64,000 nt of DNA from Streptomyces sp. NBC_00234 (GCF_036195325.1 NZ_CP108101.1:2914001-2978000); one strand, 5' to 3'. Shown: positions 16,556 to 25,810, numbered from the stretch's first letter. A program made the numbers and translations. The notes: a model not told the origin generated them from the sequence alone.

Positions 16556-18202
16556 ATGCCCAAGACCACCCTCAGCCGTGAAGAGATCCGGTCCCTCGCC
16601 CGGCTCAGCCCGTTCGAGCTGAAGGACGCGTTCATCGCCCTCGCCCGTAACGCGCAGAGCGACAAGCCCGGCCAGAAGGGCAAGACCACCCGGGCCATGC
16701 TCAACGCGGGCCGCGGCAACCCGAACTGGGTGGCCACCGGCCCCCGCGAGGCGTACCACGCCCTCGGCTACTTCGCGCTCTCCGAGTCCCGCCGGGTGTG
16801 GACGGCGGACAACCTGGGCGGCATGCCGGAGGAGGAGGGCTCCGCCGACCGCTTCGACTCCTTCGTCCGTACGCATCCGGAGCTGCCCGGCATCGAGCTG
16901 CTGAAGGCGAGCTTCGACCTCGCGGTCAAGCGGTTCGGCTTCGACCGGGACGCCTTCGTGCACGAGATGGCGGACTCCTCGATCGGCGACAACTACCCCG
17001 TGCCAGAACGGATTCTGCGCCACACCGAGGAGATCGTGCGCGGGTACGTCACGGACGAGATGTTCGACCACCGTCCGCCGGAGAACCAGACGCTGAGCCT
17101 GTTCGCCACGGAGGGCGGCACGGCGGCGATGTGCTACGTCTTCGACTCGCTGACGAAGAACGGCATCCTGAGGAAGGGCGACCGGATCGCGCTGATGGTG
17201 CCGGTCTTCACCCCGTACCTGGAGATCCCCGAACTGGACACGTACGAGTTCGACGTGGTCCACGTCGAGGCGAACCTGTTCACCGAGACCGGGGTGCGCC
17301 AGTGGCGCTACCCGCCCGAGGAGATCGCCAAGCTGGCCGACCCGGCGGTGAAGCTGGTCTGCTGCGTCAATCCGAGCAACCCGCCCTCCCTGGCGCTGGC
17401 CCCGCACGTCGCCGAGCAGATCGTCTCGATCGTGGCGGAGGAGAACCCGAACCTGATCGTCGTCACCGACGACGTGTACGGGACGTTCGTGGAGGGCTTC
17501 CGCTCGCTCGCCGCCGATCTCCCGCGCAACACCCTGCTCGTGTACTCGTACTCCAAGCACTACGGCGCCACCGGGTGGCGCCTCGGGGTGATCGGGCTCC
17601 ACGACGACAACGTGATCGACGCGATGCTGGCGGCGCGGGGCCCGAACGAGAAGGCCCGGCTGAACAAGCGGTACGGGACGCTCTCCCCGGAACCCGAGAA
17701 GATCCGGTTCATCGACCGGCTGGTCGCGGACTCCCGGCAGGTCGCACTGAACCACACCGCGGGGCTCTCCCTCCCCCAGCAGGTGATGATGTCGCTGTTC
17801 TCGCTCTTCGACATGCTGGACGAGGGCCAGGCGTACAAGCACCGCATCCGCGCGATCGTCCGGCAGCGCCTGGACCTCCTGCTGGAGGGCGTCCACATGA
17901 AGGTCTCCGAGGACCCCAAGCGGGCGGCCTACTACATCGAGCTGGACCTGCTCGCCGAGGCCGAGCGGGTGCACGGCAAGCCGTTCGCCGACTTCCTGGA
18001 GAAGAACTACGAGCCGGTCGACCCGCTGTTCCGGCTGGCCGAGCAGACCTCCGTCGTCCTGCTGAACGGCGGCGGCTTCGACGGGCCCGAGTGGTCGGTA
18101 CGGGTCTCACTGGCCAACCTGGACGACCTCGACTACCTGAAGATCGGCCACCATCTGCGGGCGATTTTCAACGAGTACGCGGAGGAGTGGAAGGCCCGGT
18201 AG
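16556..18202 (+). CDS. Bifunctional aspartate aminotransferase / aspartate 4-decarboxylase
   Basis: This encodes 548 residues, far longer than ordinary aminotransferases and fitting AspD-type aspartate 4-decarboxylase (L-aspartate to L-alanine plus CO2). PLP residues of fold type I are visible: FATEGGTAAMCYVFDSL near 185, CVNPSNPPSLALAP near 275, TDDVYGTFVEGF near 305, and the Schiff-base Lys334 in YSYSKHYGATGWRLGV. The N-terminal 100 residues and the C-terminal NGGGFDGPEWSVRVSLANL are typical of the family. A GGGAGCGG site lies upstream of the ATG. It appears monocistronic, between two hairpins. The decarboxylase reaction is inferred from length and motifs. Confidence 0.82.
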   Translation: MPKTTLSREEIRSLARLSPFELKDAFIALARNAQSDKPGQKGKTTRAMLNAGRGNPNWVATGPREAYHALGYFALSESRRVWTADNLGGMPEEEGSADRFDSFVRTHPELPGIELLKASFDLAVKRFGFDRDAFVHEMADSSIGDNYPVPERILRHTEEIVRGYVTDEMFDHRPPENQTLSLFATEGGTAAMCYVFDSLTKNGILRKGDRIALMVPVFTPYLEIPELDTYEFDVVHVEANLFTETGVRQWRYPPEEIAKLADPAVKLVCCVNPSNPPSLALAPHVAEQIVSIVAEENPNLIVVTDDVYGTFVEGFRSLAADLPRNTLLVYSYSKHYGATGWRLGVIGLHDDNVIDAMLAARGPNEKARLNKRYGTLSPEPEKIRFIDRLVADSRQVALNHTAGLSLPQQVMMSLFSLFDMLDEGQAYKHRIRAIVRQRLDLLLEGVHMKVSEDPKRAAYYIELDLLAEAERVHGKPFADFLEKNYEPVDPLFRLAEQTSVVLLNGGGFDGPEWSVRVSLANLDDLDYLKIGHHLRAIFNEYAEEWKAR

Positions 18203-18239
18203 CAGCCCGTCCGGCGGCTGACGAGGTCTCCGCAATGGG

Positions 18240-18290
18240 GCGCGCACCCCGGCCGGGTGTGGGGGGACGTGGGGCCCGGCCGGGGCGCGC
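18240..18290. terminator. Bidirectional terminator followed by a G-run
   Basis: GCGCGCACCCCGGCCGGG pairs with CCCGGCCGGGGCGCGC with one bulge, around an 18-nt loop. It lies between convergent genes. Nine consecutive G follow at 18291-18299, which could be prone to slippage or assembly error. Confidence 0.7.
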
Positions 18291-18315
18291 GGGGGGGGGT
18301 GGCGGTCTATAGGGA

Positions 18316-19809
18316 CTACTTGTACGCGCCGAACGCCTTCGTGAAGGCCAGGGGCTCCTGGGCGATCGAGCTGCAACTGGCGTCCGCCGTCGGCTGAGCG
18401 CCGCCCGGGCACGCCTTGTCCCGCGTGCCGGACCACATCGCCAGCCGACCGATGCCCTTCTCCTGGGCGAACTTCACCAGCTGGGTGGCATCCTCGACCG
18501 TGAAGATCTCGGTGACGACATCGTTGACGCCGATCATCGGCGTGACCGCGACGGCCTTCCACGCGGCGCTGTCGGAGAGGCCGAGCACACCCTTGATCTG
18601 CGCCTGGGTGGCCGTGGCCGCCTGGGTGGCGTACGTGCCCATGTCGCCGCTGTACGCGGGGCCGTAGTCCATCGCCATGACGTTGACCGCGTCGACGCGG
18701 ACGCCGTTCTTCCCGGCGTCGGCGATCAGGTCCACACCCGGCTGGGTCAGCCCCTCGGGCATGACCGGCAGGGTGAAGGAGACGTCCAGCCCGGGGTGCG
18801 CCTTCTGGAGCTGGGCGATGGCCTGGGAGCGGCGGGAGTTGGCGGCCGTGTCGGGCAGCGCACCGCCCTCGATGTCGAAGTCGACCTTGGTGAGCCCGTA
18901 CGCGTCGATGACCTTCCCGTACGCCTCGGCGAGGGCGGACGCGGAGGAACAGTGGAGGGCCAGTTCGGCGCCGGCCGCACCGCCGAAGGAGACCCGGACG
19001 TCACCGCCCTTCGCCCGCAGCGCGTCGATCTGCGCGGCGACCTTGTCGTCGCCGAGCCCGGTGACACCGCCCCAGAGGGGGGCGCAGCTGCCGCCGGAGG
19101 TGATGAAGGCGAGGTTGAACTCCTTCACACCGGTCTTCGTGACGGTGTCCAGGAGGTCGTACGAGGGGTAGAGCGAGGTGTCGATGTACGGGGCGAAGCC
19201 GGCGGAGGTGGTTCCGCCACCGGTGCCGCCCGTCTCGGACGGGGTGGGCACCGGCGTCGTGCTCGGGGTGGCGGTCGGGGCCGGGGTCGCGGTCTCGGAG
19301 ACCGTGGGGGTGGGCTTCGGCGTGGGGGACGCGGTGCCGGTGGGACGGCCGCTCGGCTCCGGCGTGGTGCCGGGACCGGCCGAGCAGGCGGCCTCGTCGA
19401 TGAGGCAGCCGGTCGGGTCCGCCGCGGTGCCGGCCGAGGTGGTGACGAAGCCGACCGTGACGGACGCGCCGGGGGCGAGCCCGCCGTCCCAGCTCGCGGG
19501 CTTCACCGTGACGTGGCTGCCGCTGACCGTGTGCTCGGCGTTCCAGAGGGAGCTGATCGTCGTGCCCGTGGGCAGGTCGAATTCGAGCGTCCAGTCCGAC
19601 CGGGACTCGGCGCTGTCGTTCGTGACGACGTACTGGCCCGTGTAGCCACCGGTCCAGCCGCTGGTCCTGGTGTACGTCGCGCCGACCGCGGCGGCCTGGG
19701 CGGTGCCGGTCAGGGCGAAGACCGTGCCGCCGATCACTGCCGCGGCGACGACGGCGCCGACCGCCTTGGTCCGGGTGCTCGCCGTGCGGCGGTGCGTGCT
19801 GGTGCCCAT
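18316..19809 (-). CDS. Secreted chitinase: CBM2 plus GH18 domain
   Basis: This encodes 497 residues. A signal peptide (about 1-38, ending TAQAAA) is followed by a CBM2 carbohydrate-binding domain (about 39-140, with TSGWTGGYTGQYVVTN and PASWDGGLAPGASVTVGF). A Pro/Thr-rich linker of about 55 residues then leads to a GH18 catalytic domain. The GH18 signature DxDxE is DFDIE, placing the proton donor at Glu314. It should cleave chitin outside the cell. I chose ATG 19809, with GAGG upstream, because it gives a clean signal peptide. The longer frame to 19878 does not. No dre site was seen in its promoter, unlike the hexosaminidase and LPMO genes here. Confidence 0.87.
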   Translation of the reverse strand: MGTSTHRRTASTRTKAVGAVVAAAVIGGTVFALTGTAQAAAVGATYTRTSGWTGGYTGQYVVTNDSAESRSDWTLEFDLPTGTTISSLWNAEHTVSGSHVTVKPASWDGGLAPGASVTVGFVTTSAGTAADPTGCLIDEAACSAGPGTTPEPSGRPTGTASPTPKPTPTVSETATPAPTATPSTTPVPTPSETGGTGGGTTSAGFAPYIDTSLYPSYDLLDTVTKTGVKEFNLAFITSGGSCAPLWGGVTGLGDDKVAAQIDALRAKGGDVRVSFGGAAGAELALHCSSASALAEAYGKVIDAYGLTKVDFDIEGGALPDTAANSRRSQAIAQLQKAHPGLDVSFTLPVMPEGLTQPGVDLIADAGKNGVRVDAVNVMAMDYGPAYSGDMGTYATQAATATQAQIKGVLGLSDSAAWKAVAVTPMIGVNDVVTEIFTVEDATQLVKFAQEKGIGRLAMWSGTRDKACPGGAQPTADASCSSIAQEPLAFTKAFGAYK

Positions 19810-19941
19810 CGGGTGACTGCCTCTGTCCTGCGGGGGGTGGGGGTTCGCGGCAGACGCTAGCGGCACCGAAGGCGGCAAATGGGGCTCTTCGGACGGCGGT
19901 TGATGTTCTTAGGGTTGGCTTAAGGGGCGCATCGGCGCCGG

Positions 19942-21393
19942 TTAATGCTGGGTGCCCGCGCCGGAGCCACCCCGGAACTCTGTGTTCCGACGCAGCACTC
20001 CGCGTCGCTGCCGTCCGACCCGGTGTCCGCGCCTGCCCCGCTCGGGCCGACGGCCGTCGAGCCCTATCCAGATCCGTACCTCGGTGCCGCCGAGCACCGA
20101 CCGTCCGATCCGCAGATCGCCCCCGGTGGACTCCGCGACCCTGCGCACGATGTCGAGCCCGAGCCCGGTCGAGCCCACCGCGCCCGCCGCACCGCCGCGT
20201 CCGCTGGTACCGCGGGTCAGCGCCGCGCGGGGGTCGGCGATACCGGGTCCCGCGTCGGACACCAGCACGATGACCGCGTCGCCGCTGTGGTGCACGTCGA
20301 CGGAGAAGGCGGTGCCCTCCGGGGTGTGCCGGAAGACGTTGCCGAGCAACGCGTCCAGGGCCGCCGCCAGTTCGGGCCTGGCGACCGGGATCCGTACCGT
20401 GCGGTCCACTCCCGCCAGCCGCACCGTGCGCCCCTCGTCCTCGGCGAGCGCGGACCAGAACCCCATCCGCTCCCGGATCACCTCCGACGCGTCGCAGCCG
20501 GCGCCCGCGCCCGACGGGGCGCCCTGGGTCTGGGGGCGTTGCTCGCGGGCGGTGCGGATGATCGTGTCGACCTCGTGCTCCAGCTGCTCGACCGCGGCCC
20601 GGGTCTGCTCGGCGGCCGGACCCTCGCCCAGCGAAGCCGCGTTGAGACGGAGCACGGTGAGCGGGGTGCGCAGACGGTGCGAGAGGTCGGCGGCCAGTTC
20701 GCGTTCGTTGGCCAGCAGTTGGACCACCTGGTCGGCCATCGAGTTGAACGCGACGGCGGCCGAGCGCAGTTCGGTCGGCCCCTCCTCCGGGACCCGCGTT
20801 CCGAGCCTGCCCTCCCCCAGGTCCTGGGCGGCGCCCGCGAGCCGCTGTGCGGGCTCGACCATCCGTACGCCGAGCCGGTCGGCGACCGCGACCGAGCCGA
20901 CGATCAGCGCGATACCGACTCCGGCCAGCACCAGCCAGGCGGTGCCGACCCCGTTGGAGACCTCGCCCTCGGGCACGAAGACCTCGACCACGGCGATGTC
21001 CCCGGAACCCAGCGCCGTCGGCTGGAGCAGCACCGAACCGCCGGTGACCTCGGCGATCGCGGCGCGCCCCGACTCCCGTACGGTCTCCAGGTCCTTGCGG
21101 GTGGCCCGCCGGCTGCCGATCTCCAGCGCCCGCCGGTCCGGTTCCTCGGCGGCGGGGACATGGACGGCGAGCCGGCCCTCGTCGCCCGGTTCGGTGGACA
21201 GGACGGCCCGGGTCAGTTCCTTGCGGTCGGTGGTGATCGAGAGGGTCGGCCCGATGGTGGCCGCCTGCCGCTCGGCGTCGGTGAAGGCCCGGTCCCGGGC
21301 CATTTCCTTGATGACGAGGCCGAGCGGTACCGCGAAGGCGATGACGACCATCGCCGTGACGGCCAGACAGACCTTGACGAGGGCCCATCTCAT
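19942..21393 (-). CDS. Membrane sensor histidine kinase
   Basis: This encodes 483 residues. TM1 is near 8-28, an extracellular sensor region of about 120 residues follows, TM2 is near 150-170 (GVGTAWLVLAGVGIALIVGS), then HAMP. The HisKA domain has the phospho-acceptor His239 in LAADLSHRLRTPL. The ATPase domain has the N box LLGNVFRHTPEG, G1 VSDAGPGI and G2 STGLGLDIV. The start ATG overlaps the stop of the response regulator (ATGA), so the two are translationally coupled. The signal is unknown. The operon starts with the regulator gene. Confidence 0.9.
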   Translation of the reverse strand: MRWALVKVCLAVTAMVVIAFAVPLGLVIKEMARDRAFTDAERQAATIGPTLSITTDRKELTRAVLSTEPGDEGRLAVHVPAAEEPDRRALEIGSRRATRKDLETVRESGRAAIAEVTGGSVLLQPTALGSGDIAVVEVFVPEGEVSNGVGTAWLVLAGVGIALIVGSVAVADRLGVRMVEPAQRLAGAAQDLGEGRLGTRVPEEGPTELRSAAVAFNSMADQVVQLLANERELAADLSHRLRTPLTVLRLNAASLGEGPAAEQTRAAVEQLEHEVDTIIRTAREQRPQTQGAPSGAGAGCDASEVIRERMGFWSALAEDEGRTVRLAGVDRTVRIPVARPELAAALDALLGNVFRHTPEGTAFSVDVHHSGDAVIVLVSDAGPGIADPRAALTRGTSGRGGAAGAVGSTGLGLDIVRRVAESTGGDLRIGRSVLGGTEVRIWIGLDGRRPERGRRGHRVGRQRRGVLRRNTEFRGGSGAGTQH

Positions 21394-22079
21394 GCCGGCG
21401 GCTCCAGCTTCACACCGACACCGCGCAGGGTGTGCAGATAGCGCGGCCGGGCGGCGGTCTCGCCCAGTTTGCGGCGCAGCCACGAGAGATGGACGTCGAT
21501 GGTCTGGTCGTCGCCGTAGGACTGCTGCCAGACCTCCGCGAGCAGTTCCCTGCGGGCCACGACCACACCGGGCCGGCCGGCCAGAAAGGTCAGGAGGTCG
21601 AATTCGCGGCGGGTCAGATCGAGGGTGGCCCCGTCCAGTTCGGCCTGCCGGCGCAGCGGGTCTATGGAGAGCCCGCCGACCTGGATGACGCGCGGCGGCG
21701 GCGCCTCGCCGCCGGCCGCCCGGGAACGGCGCAGCACGGCGGCCATCCGCGCCGAGAGGTGTTCCACCGAGAACGGCTTGGTCAGGTAGTCGTCGGCCCC
21801 GTCGTTGAGGAGGCGCACGATCTCGGCCTCGTCGTCCCGCGCCGTCGCGATGATGACGGGGACGTCGGTGATGGAGCGGAGCATCTTCAGTGCCTCGGCT
21901 CCGTCGAGGTCGGGCAGTCCGAGGTCGAGGATGACCACGTCGAATCCGAAATGCGCGACCTCGCGCAGCGCTTCGAGCGCGGTGCCGACACTCCGCACGG
22001 TGTGGGATGCCTCGCTGAGGTGCCGGATGAGGGCGGAACGTACGAACTGGTCGTCCTCGACCACGAGCACTCTTGCCAT
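21390..22079 (-). CDS. OmpR/PhoB-type response regulator
   Basis: This encodes 229 residues. The receiver domain has acidic residues Glu8-Asp9-Asp10 and phospho-acceptor Asp52 in VVILDLGLPD. The C-terminal winged-helix domain has LTRREFDLLTFLAGRPG and the recognition region DDQTIDVHLSWLRRKLG. I chose ATG 22079 because the protein then begins MARVLVVEDD. A GTG nine nt upstream is possible. It pairs with the overlapping kinase gene. Targets are unknown. Confidence 0.9.
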   Translation of the reverse strand: MARVLVVEDDQFVRSALIRHLSEASHTVRSVGTALEALREVAHFGFDVVILDLGLPDLDGAEALKMLRSITDVPVIIATARDDEAEIVRLLNDGADDYLTKPFSVEHLSARMAAVLRRSRAAGGEAPPPRVIQVGGLSIDPLRRQAELDGATLDLTRREFDLLTFLAGRPGVVVARRELLAEVWQQSYGDDQTIDVHLSWLRRKLGETAARPRYLHTLRGVGVKLEPPA

Positions 22080-22168
22080 GGGCGGCACCGTACGCCATTC
22101 GCCCGCCCGTGGTGCCGGGCCGGTCCTCTCCGGGACAGCGGAGGCCCGTGTGGTGCAGGATGTCCCGG

Positions 22169-22711
22169 ATGCAACGAGGACTCGTACACGCGATCGCGTG
22201 GTCGCTCGCCACCGGGGCGGCGGTCACGCTGTCGTGGTGGGGTGTGCACACGGTGATGGCGGGGACCGCCTACGACCCGCCGCGCGCGGTGCCCCTGGCC
22301 GTGGGGGCGCCCACCGGGCAGAGCACGCAGGAACCGGTGTCCTCGTCCACGCACCGCCCCGCGCCGTCCCCCTCCTCGCGCACGGCCGCCCCCCGCACCA
22401 CGCCTCCGGCCACCCGGAAACCGTCCCGTACCCCGTCCCGTACGCCGTCGAGCAGCCCGGCGCCCGCACAGTCCTCGGCCCCCTCGGGCGAGGTGAAGAG
22501 CTACAGCACGGACGGCGGGCGGGCCGTGTTCGAGCTGGGGAGCAGCTCGGCGAAGCTGGTGTCGGCGACCCCGGAGCCCGGCTGGTCGATGCAGGTGTGG
22601 ACGAACACGACCTGGATCAGGGTCAATTTCAGCGACGAGACCGGGGCGACGTACTCGCTGTTCTGCACCTGGAACGACCATCCGCCGCAGGTCCAGATCG
22701 TCGGCCCGTAG
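22169..22711 (+). CDS. Membrane-anchored protein with Pro/Ser/Thr-rich linker, function unknown
   Basis: This encodes about 180 residues. An N-terminal hydrophobic segment (VHAIAWSLATGAAVTLSWWG) should act as an uncleaved anchor or signal. About 65 residues of Pro, Ser, Thr and Arg form a wall-spanning linker. A C-terminal domain of about 70 residues ends SLFCTWNDHPPQVQIVGP. It has a single Cys and is probably extracellular. ATG 22160 is also possible, and neither start has a clear ribosome binding site. It is divergent from the two-component operon, so it may be its target. Confidence 0.65.
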   Translation: MQRGLVHAIAWSLATGAAVTLSWWGVHTVMAGTAYDPPRAVPLAVGAPTGQSTQEPVSSSTHRPAPSPSSRTAAPRTTPPATRKPSRTPSRTPSSSPAPAQSSAPSGEVKSYSTDGGRAVFELGSSSAKLVSATPEPGWSMQVWTNTTWIRVNFSDETGATYSLFCTWNDHPPQVQIVGP

Positions 22712-22719
22712 CGTCGCGC

Positions 22720-23694
22720 CTACGTGAACGTCGAGGGCGGGGGTGCCGGGGACGCCTTGGCGCCCGCGTCCGTGACGGGGGCGGCGCCTCCGGTGAAGTC
22801 CGCGAGCGCCCGCCCGTGTTCGACCCGGCCGGGGTGCGGATCGGTCGCGACCCGGCGGGTGAGTTCGGCGACGGCGAGCGGCAGATCCGAGGCGAGCAGC
22901 ACGGCGTTGCCGAAGCGCCGGCCGCGCCAGACGGTCGGGTCGGCGGCGAGTGCCAGCTCGGGGAAGAGCGTGGCGGCGGTGGCGATCTGGCCGCGGAGGT
23001 GGGCCAGCGGCGGTCCGTCGGCGAGGTTGGCGACGTACTGTCCGCCGGGCTTCAGGACGCGGCGGACCTCGGCGAGGAATTCTGCCGAGGTGAGGTGCGC
23101 GGGGGTACGGGCTCCGCTGAAGACGTCGGCGATGACGAGGTCCGCCCAGCCGTCCTGGATCTTGGCGAGTCCGGCGCGGGCGTCGGCGGAACGGACGCGT
23201 ATCCGGGCCTGCGGGTCCAACGGAAGCTCCCGGCGGACCAGTTGGACGAGCGCCGCGTCGACCTCGATGATCTGCTGGGTGGAGCGCGGGCGGGTCGCGG
23301 CGACGTAGCGGGCGAGCGTGAAGGCCCCGCCGCCGAGGTGCAGCACCTGCAGGGGCTGCTGGGCGGGCGCGGCGAGATCGATCATGTGGCCGATCCTGCG
23401 CTGGTACTCGAAGGACAGGAACGAGGGATCGTCGAGGTCCACGTGCGACTGCGGGGCGTCGTCCAGCAGCAGCGTCCAGCCGTGGGGCCGCTCGCGGTCG
23501 GGCACCAGCTCGGCTCGACCGCCGTCCACCTCCGCCACGAGGGGCTCCCGCTTGCGGTCGGACCGCTTCCGGGCGCTCGCGCCTCCTGCCGACGCTCCTC
23601 GACGTGCCACGCCTGCTCGCCCTTGCTCGTCCGTTGCGGGGCCGGTACGCCACTGCTCCACCGGCGGCGGCAGGAGATCCGGCCGTCCGGCCAT
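22720..23694 (-). CDS. Spermidine-synthase-fold protein (SAM-type methyltransferase fold)
   Basis: This encodes 324 residues. The N-terminal 50 residues are low-complexity and basic. A spermidine-synthase-like core follows: LSFEYQRRIGHMIDL, the nucleotide motif VLHLGGGAFTLARYVA, IIEVDAALVQLVRREL and DLVIADVFSGARTPAHL. Canonical polyamine synthases have a GGGxG motif and conserved Asp residues that bind the amine; the first is partly kept (GGGAF). The substrate is therefore uncertain, and many actinobacterial members have no proven polyamine role. The stop lies just 6 nt from the convergent gene on the left. Confidence 0.75.
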   Translation of the reverse strand: MAGRPDLLPPPVEQWRTGPATDEQGRAGVARRGASAGGASARKRSDRKREPLVAEVDGGRAELVPDRERPHGWTLLLDDAPQSHVDLDDPSFLSFEYQRRIGHMIDLAAPAQQPLQVLHLGGGAFTLARYVAATRPRSTQQIIEVDAALVQLVRRELPLDPQARIRVRSADARAGLAKIQDGWADLVIADVFSGARTPAHLTSAEFLAEVRRVLKPGGQYVANLADGPPLAHLRGQIATAATLFPELALAADPTVWRGRRFGNAVLLASDLPLAVAELTRRVATDPHPGRVEHGRALADFTGGAAPVTDAGAKASPAPPPSTFT

Positions 23695-23701
23695 TATGGA
23701 C

Positions 23702-24163
23702 TCACTGGCAGTTGTCGGCCGCCTCGATCAGCCGGGCCGCCTGGCCCAGGGCCTCCCGGAGGACGGCCGGGTCGGTGACCGGTGCGTCGGCGGCCGGCGG
23801 CAGCAGCCAGCCGCTGCCGGAGACGGGGGGCTCGGCGGGGATGCGGAATCCACGGCCGTTCGTCCGCGTACAGGCGCTGCCGGGTACGTCCCAGGCGTCG
23901 GCCGTTCCGGGCGGTACGAGGAATCCGAGGGTGGCGCAGGCGCCGTCGTGGAGGACCGGGCCCACGGCCTCCAGGTCGGGGCCGCGGCGCAGGATGTCGA
24001 CCGCCTCCAGGCCCTGCCGGGCCGGGACCGTGACCAGGTCGCACGGTTCACCCGCCGGTGCGGGGGATGCGGCCTGCGCGGGTGCGGGTGGTGCGGCGGG
24101 TGGTGCGGTCGTGGGGTGCGCCGCGGTCGTCAGTGAGCCGGTCTCCGTGCCGAGGTGCAGCAA
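23702..24163 (-). CDS. Conserved hypothetical protein
   Basis: This encodes 153 residues, unrecognised. The first 45 residues are Ala/Pro/Thr-rich and probably disordered. The rest contains three Cys (PCDLVTVP, DGACATLGF, GSACTRTNG) plus one at the penultimate position, and the hydrophobic, glycine-rich SGSGWLLPPAAD. No membrane segment is seen. The start is TTG 24163, supported by a very strong GAGGAGGGG site 5 nt upstream. No ATG or GTG nearby is as well placed. The downstream gene follows 7 nt later, so the two probably form an operon. Confidence 0.6.
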   Translation of the reverse strand: MLHLGTETGSLTTAAHPTTAPPAAPPAPAQAASPAPAGEPCDLVTVPARQGLEAVDILRRGPDLEAVGPVLHDGACATLGFLVPPGTADAWDVPGSACTRTNGRGFRIPAEPPVSGSGWLLPPAADAPVTDPAVLREALGQAARLIEAADNCQ

Positions 24164-24403
24164 GGGAACCCCTCCTCTCGTCGCCGAACGGAGCCTGACT
24201 CCGTCTCCACGTGGACCAACGCGTCCACGGCGTCAAGGGCTACGGCACCACGCCGCCACAAAGGATGGCAGTTCATGGCGGATCACGGGCGAGATATCCC
24301 CTTTGTACGCAAACACTCCGTGTGCGTCCCGTCACAGCAGGTACGTTCTTGCTCCGCCGGGACAACGGAACAAGCGCCCGGCTGCACCAGAGAGGGCCCA
24401 GCC

Positions 24404-25807
24404 ATGGTGTCGACACGGCCAGTTCCCAACCTCGCCTTCCGCCGGCTGCGCGGACAGCGCTCCGCGGGGGAGTTCGCGGCGGCGGTCCGCCGCGCGGCGC
24501 GGGAGATCGGTGAACAGGTCGCCTGCGACGCCCGGTACATCGGCCGCGTGGAGTCCGGCGAGATCCGCTGCCCCAACTACGCGTACGAACGGGTCTTCCT
24601 CCACATGTTCCCCGGGGCCGGCCTTGCGGACCTGGGCTTCTCGGCCCGCGAGACCGTGCGTGGCCGGGGGGCGCGCACTCCGGACGCGGACGCTCCGGCG
24701 CACCGCACCACTCCACCGCCCCCCACGCTCCACAGCGACACCGACGAGGAGAGCGACGTGCTGCGTCGCATGTTCATGACCAGCGGGACCGCCACGGTGG
24801 CTGCCGCGTCCCTGGGCCTCGGCGGCGCATCCGCCGCCGCCCTGACCAGCCTGCCCGCACAGCGCCGGGTGGGCGAGGCCGAAGTGACCGCCGTCGAGAA
24901 GGCGGTGCGGCAGATCCGGCTGCTGGACGACCGGCACGGGGCCGACGGCCTCTACCGGCGGGCCGCCCAGCCGCTCCGGGCTGCGTACGCCCTGCTCGAC
25001 GCGGGAACGACCACGCGCCGCGCCACCGCGGACCGGCTGCACGCGGGCGCGGGCGAGCTGGCGATCTCGGTGGGCTGGCTGGCCCACGACTCGGGCCGCT
25101 TCGAGGACGCCCGCTCCCACTACGCGGAGGCGCTGGCGACGGCGCGGCTGGCGGGGGACGCGGCGCTGGAGGCGCACGCCTTCTGCAACGCGTCGTTCCT
25201 GGCCAGGGATACGGGACGGCCGCGCGAGGCGGTGCGCGCGGCGGAGGCCGGCCAGCGGGCCGCCCGGCCGCTGGGCTCCCCGCGGCTGCTGGCGCTGCTG
25301 GCCCTGCGGGAGGCGGGGGGCCGGGCGGGGCTCGGTGACCGCACGGGGTGCGACCAGGCGATCGGGCGGGCGCACGCCGCGTTCGAGCGGGGGGCGACCG
25401 TGTCCGACCCGGAGTGGATGACCTTCTTCCGCGAGGCGGAGATGGAGATGCTGCAGGCCCAGTGCTGGTCGGCGCTGGGCGACTGGCCGCGGGCGGCGCG
25501 TCACGCGCGGCGGGCCACCCGGTTCCAGGACCCGCACTTCACACGGAACCTGGCGCTCTACCGGGCCCAGCTGACCGGCGACCTGGCACGCGCCGGGATC
25601 GCGGACGAGGCGGCGGCAGCGGGACACGCGGTGCTGGACCTGCTGGACCAGGTCCAGTCTTCCCGCATCCGCGCGATGCTGGCGAGCGCGGTGCGGGTGC
25701 TGCGGGCGCAGAGCGGTTCGCCTGCGGTCACGGATTTCGTCTCCCGGTACGCGGAGGCGGGCGCGGCCGTGACCGGTCCGTCGGCTCGGCCACCGGCTGC
25801 CCGCTGA
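24404..25807 (+). CDS. XRE-like helix-turn-helix protein with TPR-type repeats (NsdA-like)
   Basis: This encodes 467 residues. The N-terminal 80 residues resemble an XRE-type DNA-binding domain (FAAAVRRAAREIGEQVACDARYIGRVESGEI). A central hydrophobic stretch preceded by arginines (RRMFMTSGTATVAAASLGLGG) looks like a Tat signal but sits internally near 125. The C-terminal 300 residues are helical, TPR-like repeats (HYAEALATARLAGDAALEAHA). Streptomyces has several such proteins, of which NsdA negatively affects differentiation. I infer a regulatory role without naming a paralogue. I chose ATG 24404 for its AGAGGG site; the open frame to 24155 runs through the promoter region. The stop lies 3 nt from the convergent phosphatase gene. 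Confidence 0.7.
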   Translation: MVSTRPVPNLAFRRLRGQRSAGEFAAAVRRAAREIGEQVACDARYIGRVESGEIRCPNYAYERVFLHMFPGAGLADLGFSARETVRGRGARTPDADAPAHRTTPPPPTLHSDTDEESDVLRRMFMTSGTATVAAASLGLGGASAAALTSLPAQRRVGEAEVTAVEKAVRQIRLLDDRHGADGLYRRAAQPLRAAYALLDAGTTTRRATADRLHAGAGELAISVGWLAHDSGRFEDARSHYAEALATARLAGDAALEAHAFCNASFLARDTGRPREAVRAAEAGQRAARPLGSPRLLALLALREAGGRAGLGDRTGCDQAIGRAHAAFERGATVSDPEWMTFFREAEMEMLQAQCWSALGDWPRAARHARRATRFQDPHFTRNLALYRAQLTGDLARAGIADEAAAAGHAVLDLLDQVQSSRIRAMLASAVRVLRAQSGSPAVTDFVSRYAEAGAAVTGPSARPPAAR

Positions 25808-25810
25808 CCG

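Noticed and set aside
19810..19941. DasR box expected upstream of the chitinase
   Set aside because: No sequence resembling GGTCTAGACC was found between the chitinase and the kinase gene.
19001..21388. Open frame of 795 codons on the minus strand overlapping kinase and chitinase
   Set aside because: It overlaps both real genes in another frame, with arginine-rich, low-complexity translation.
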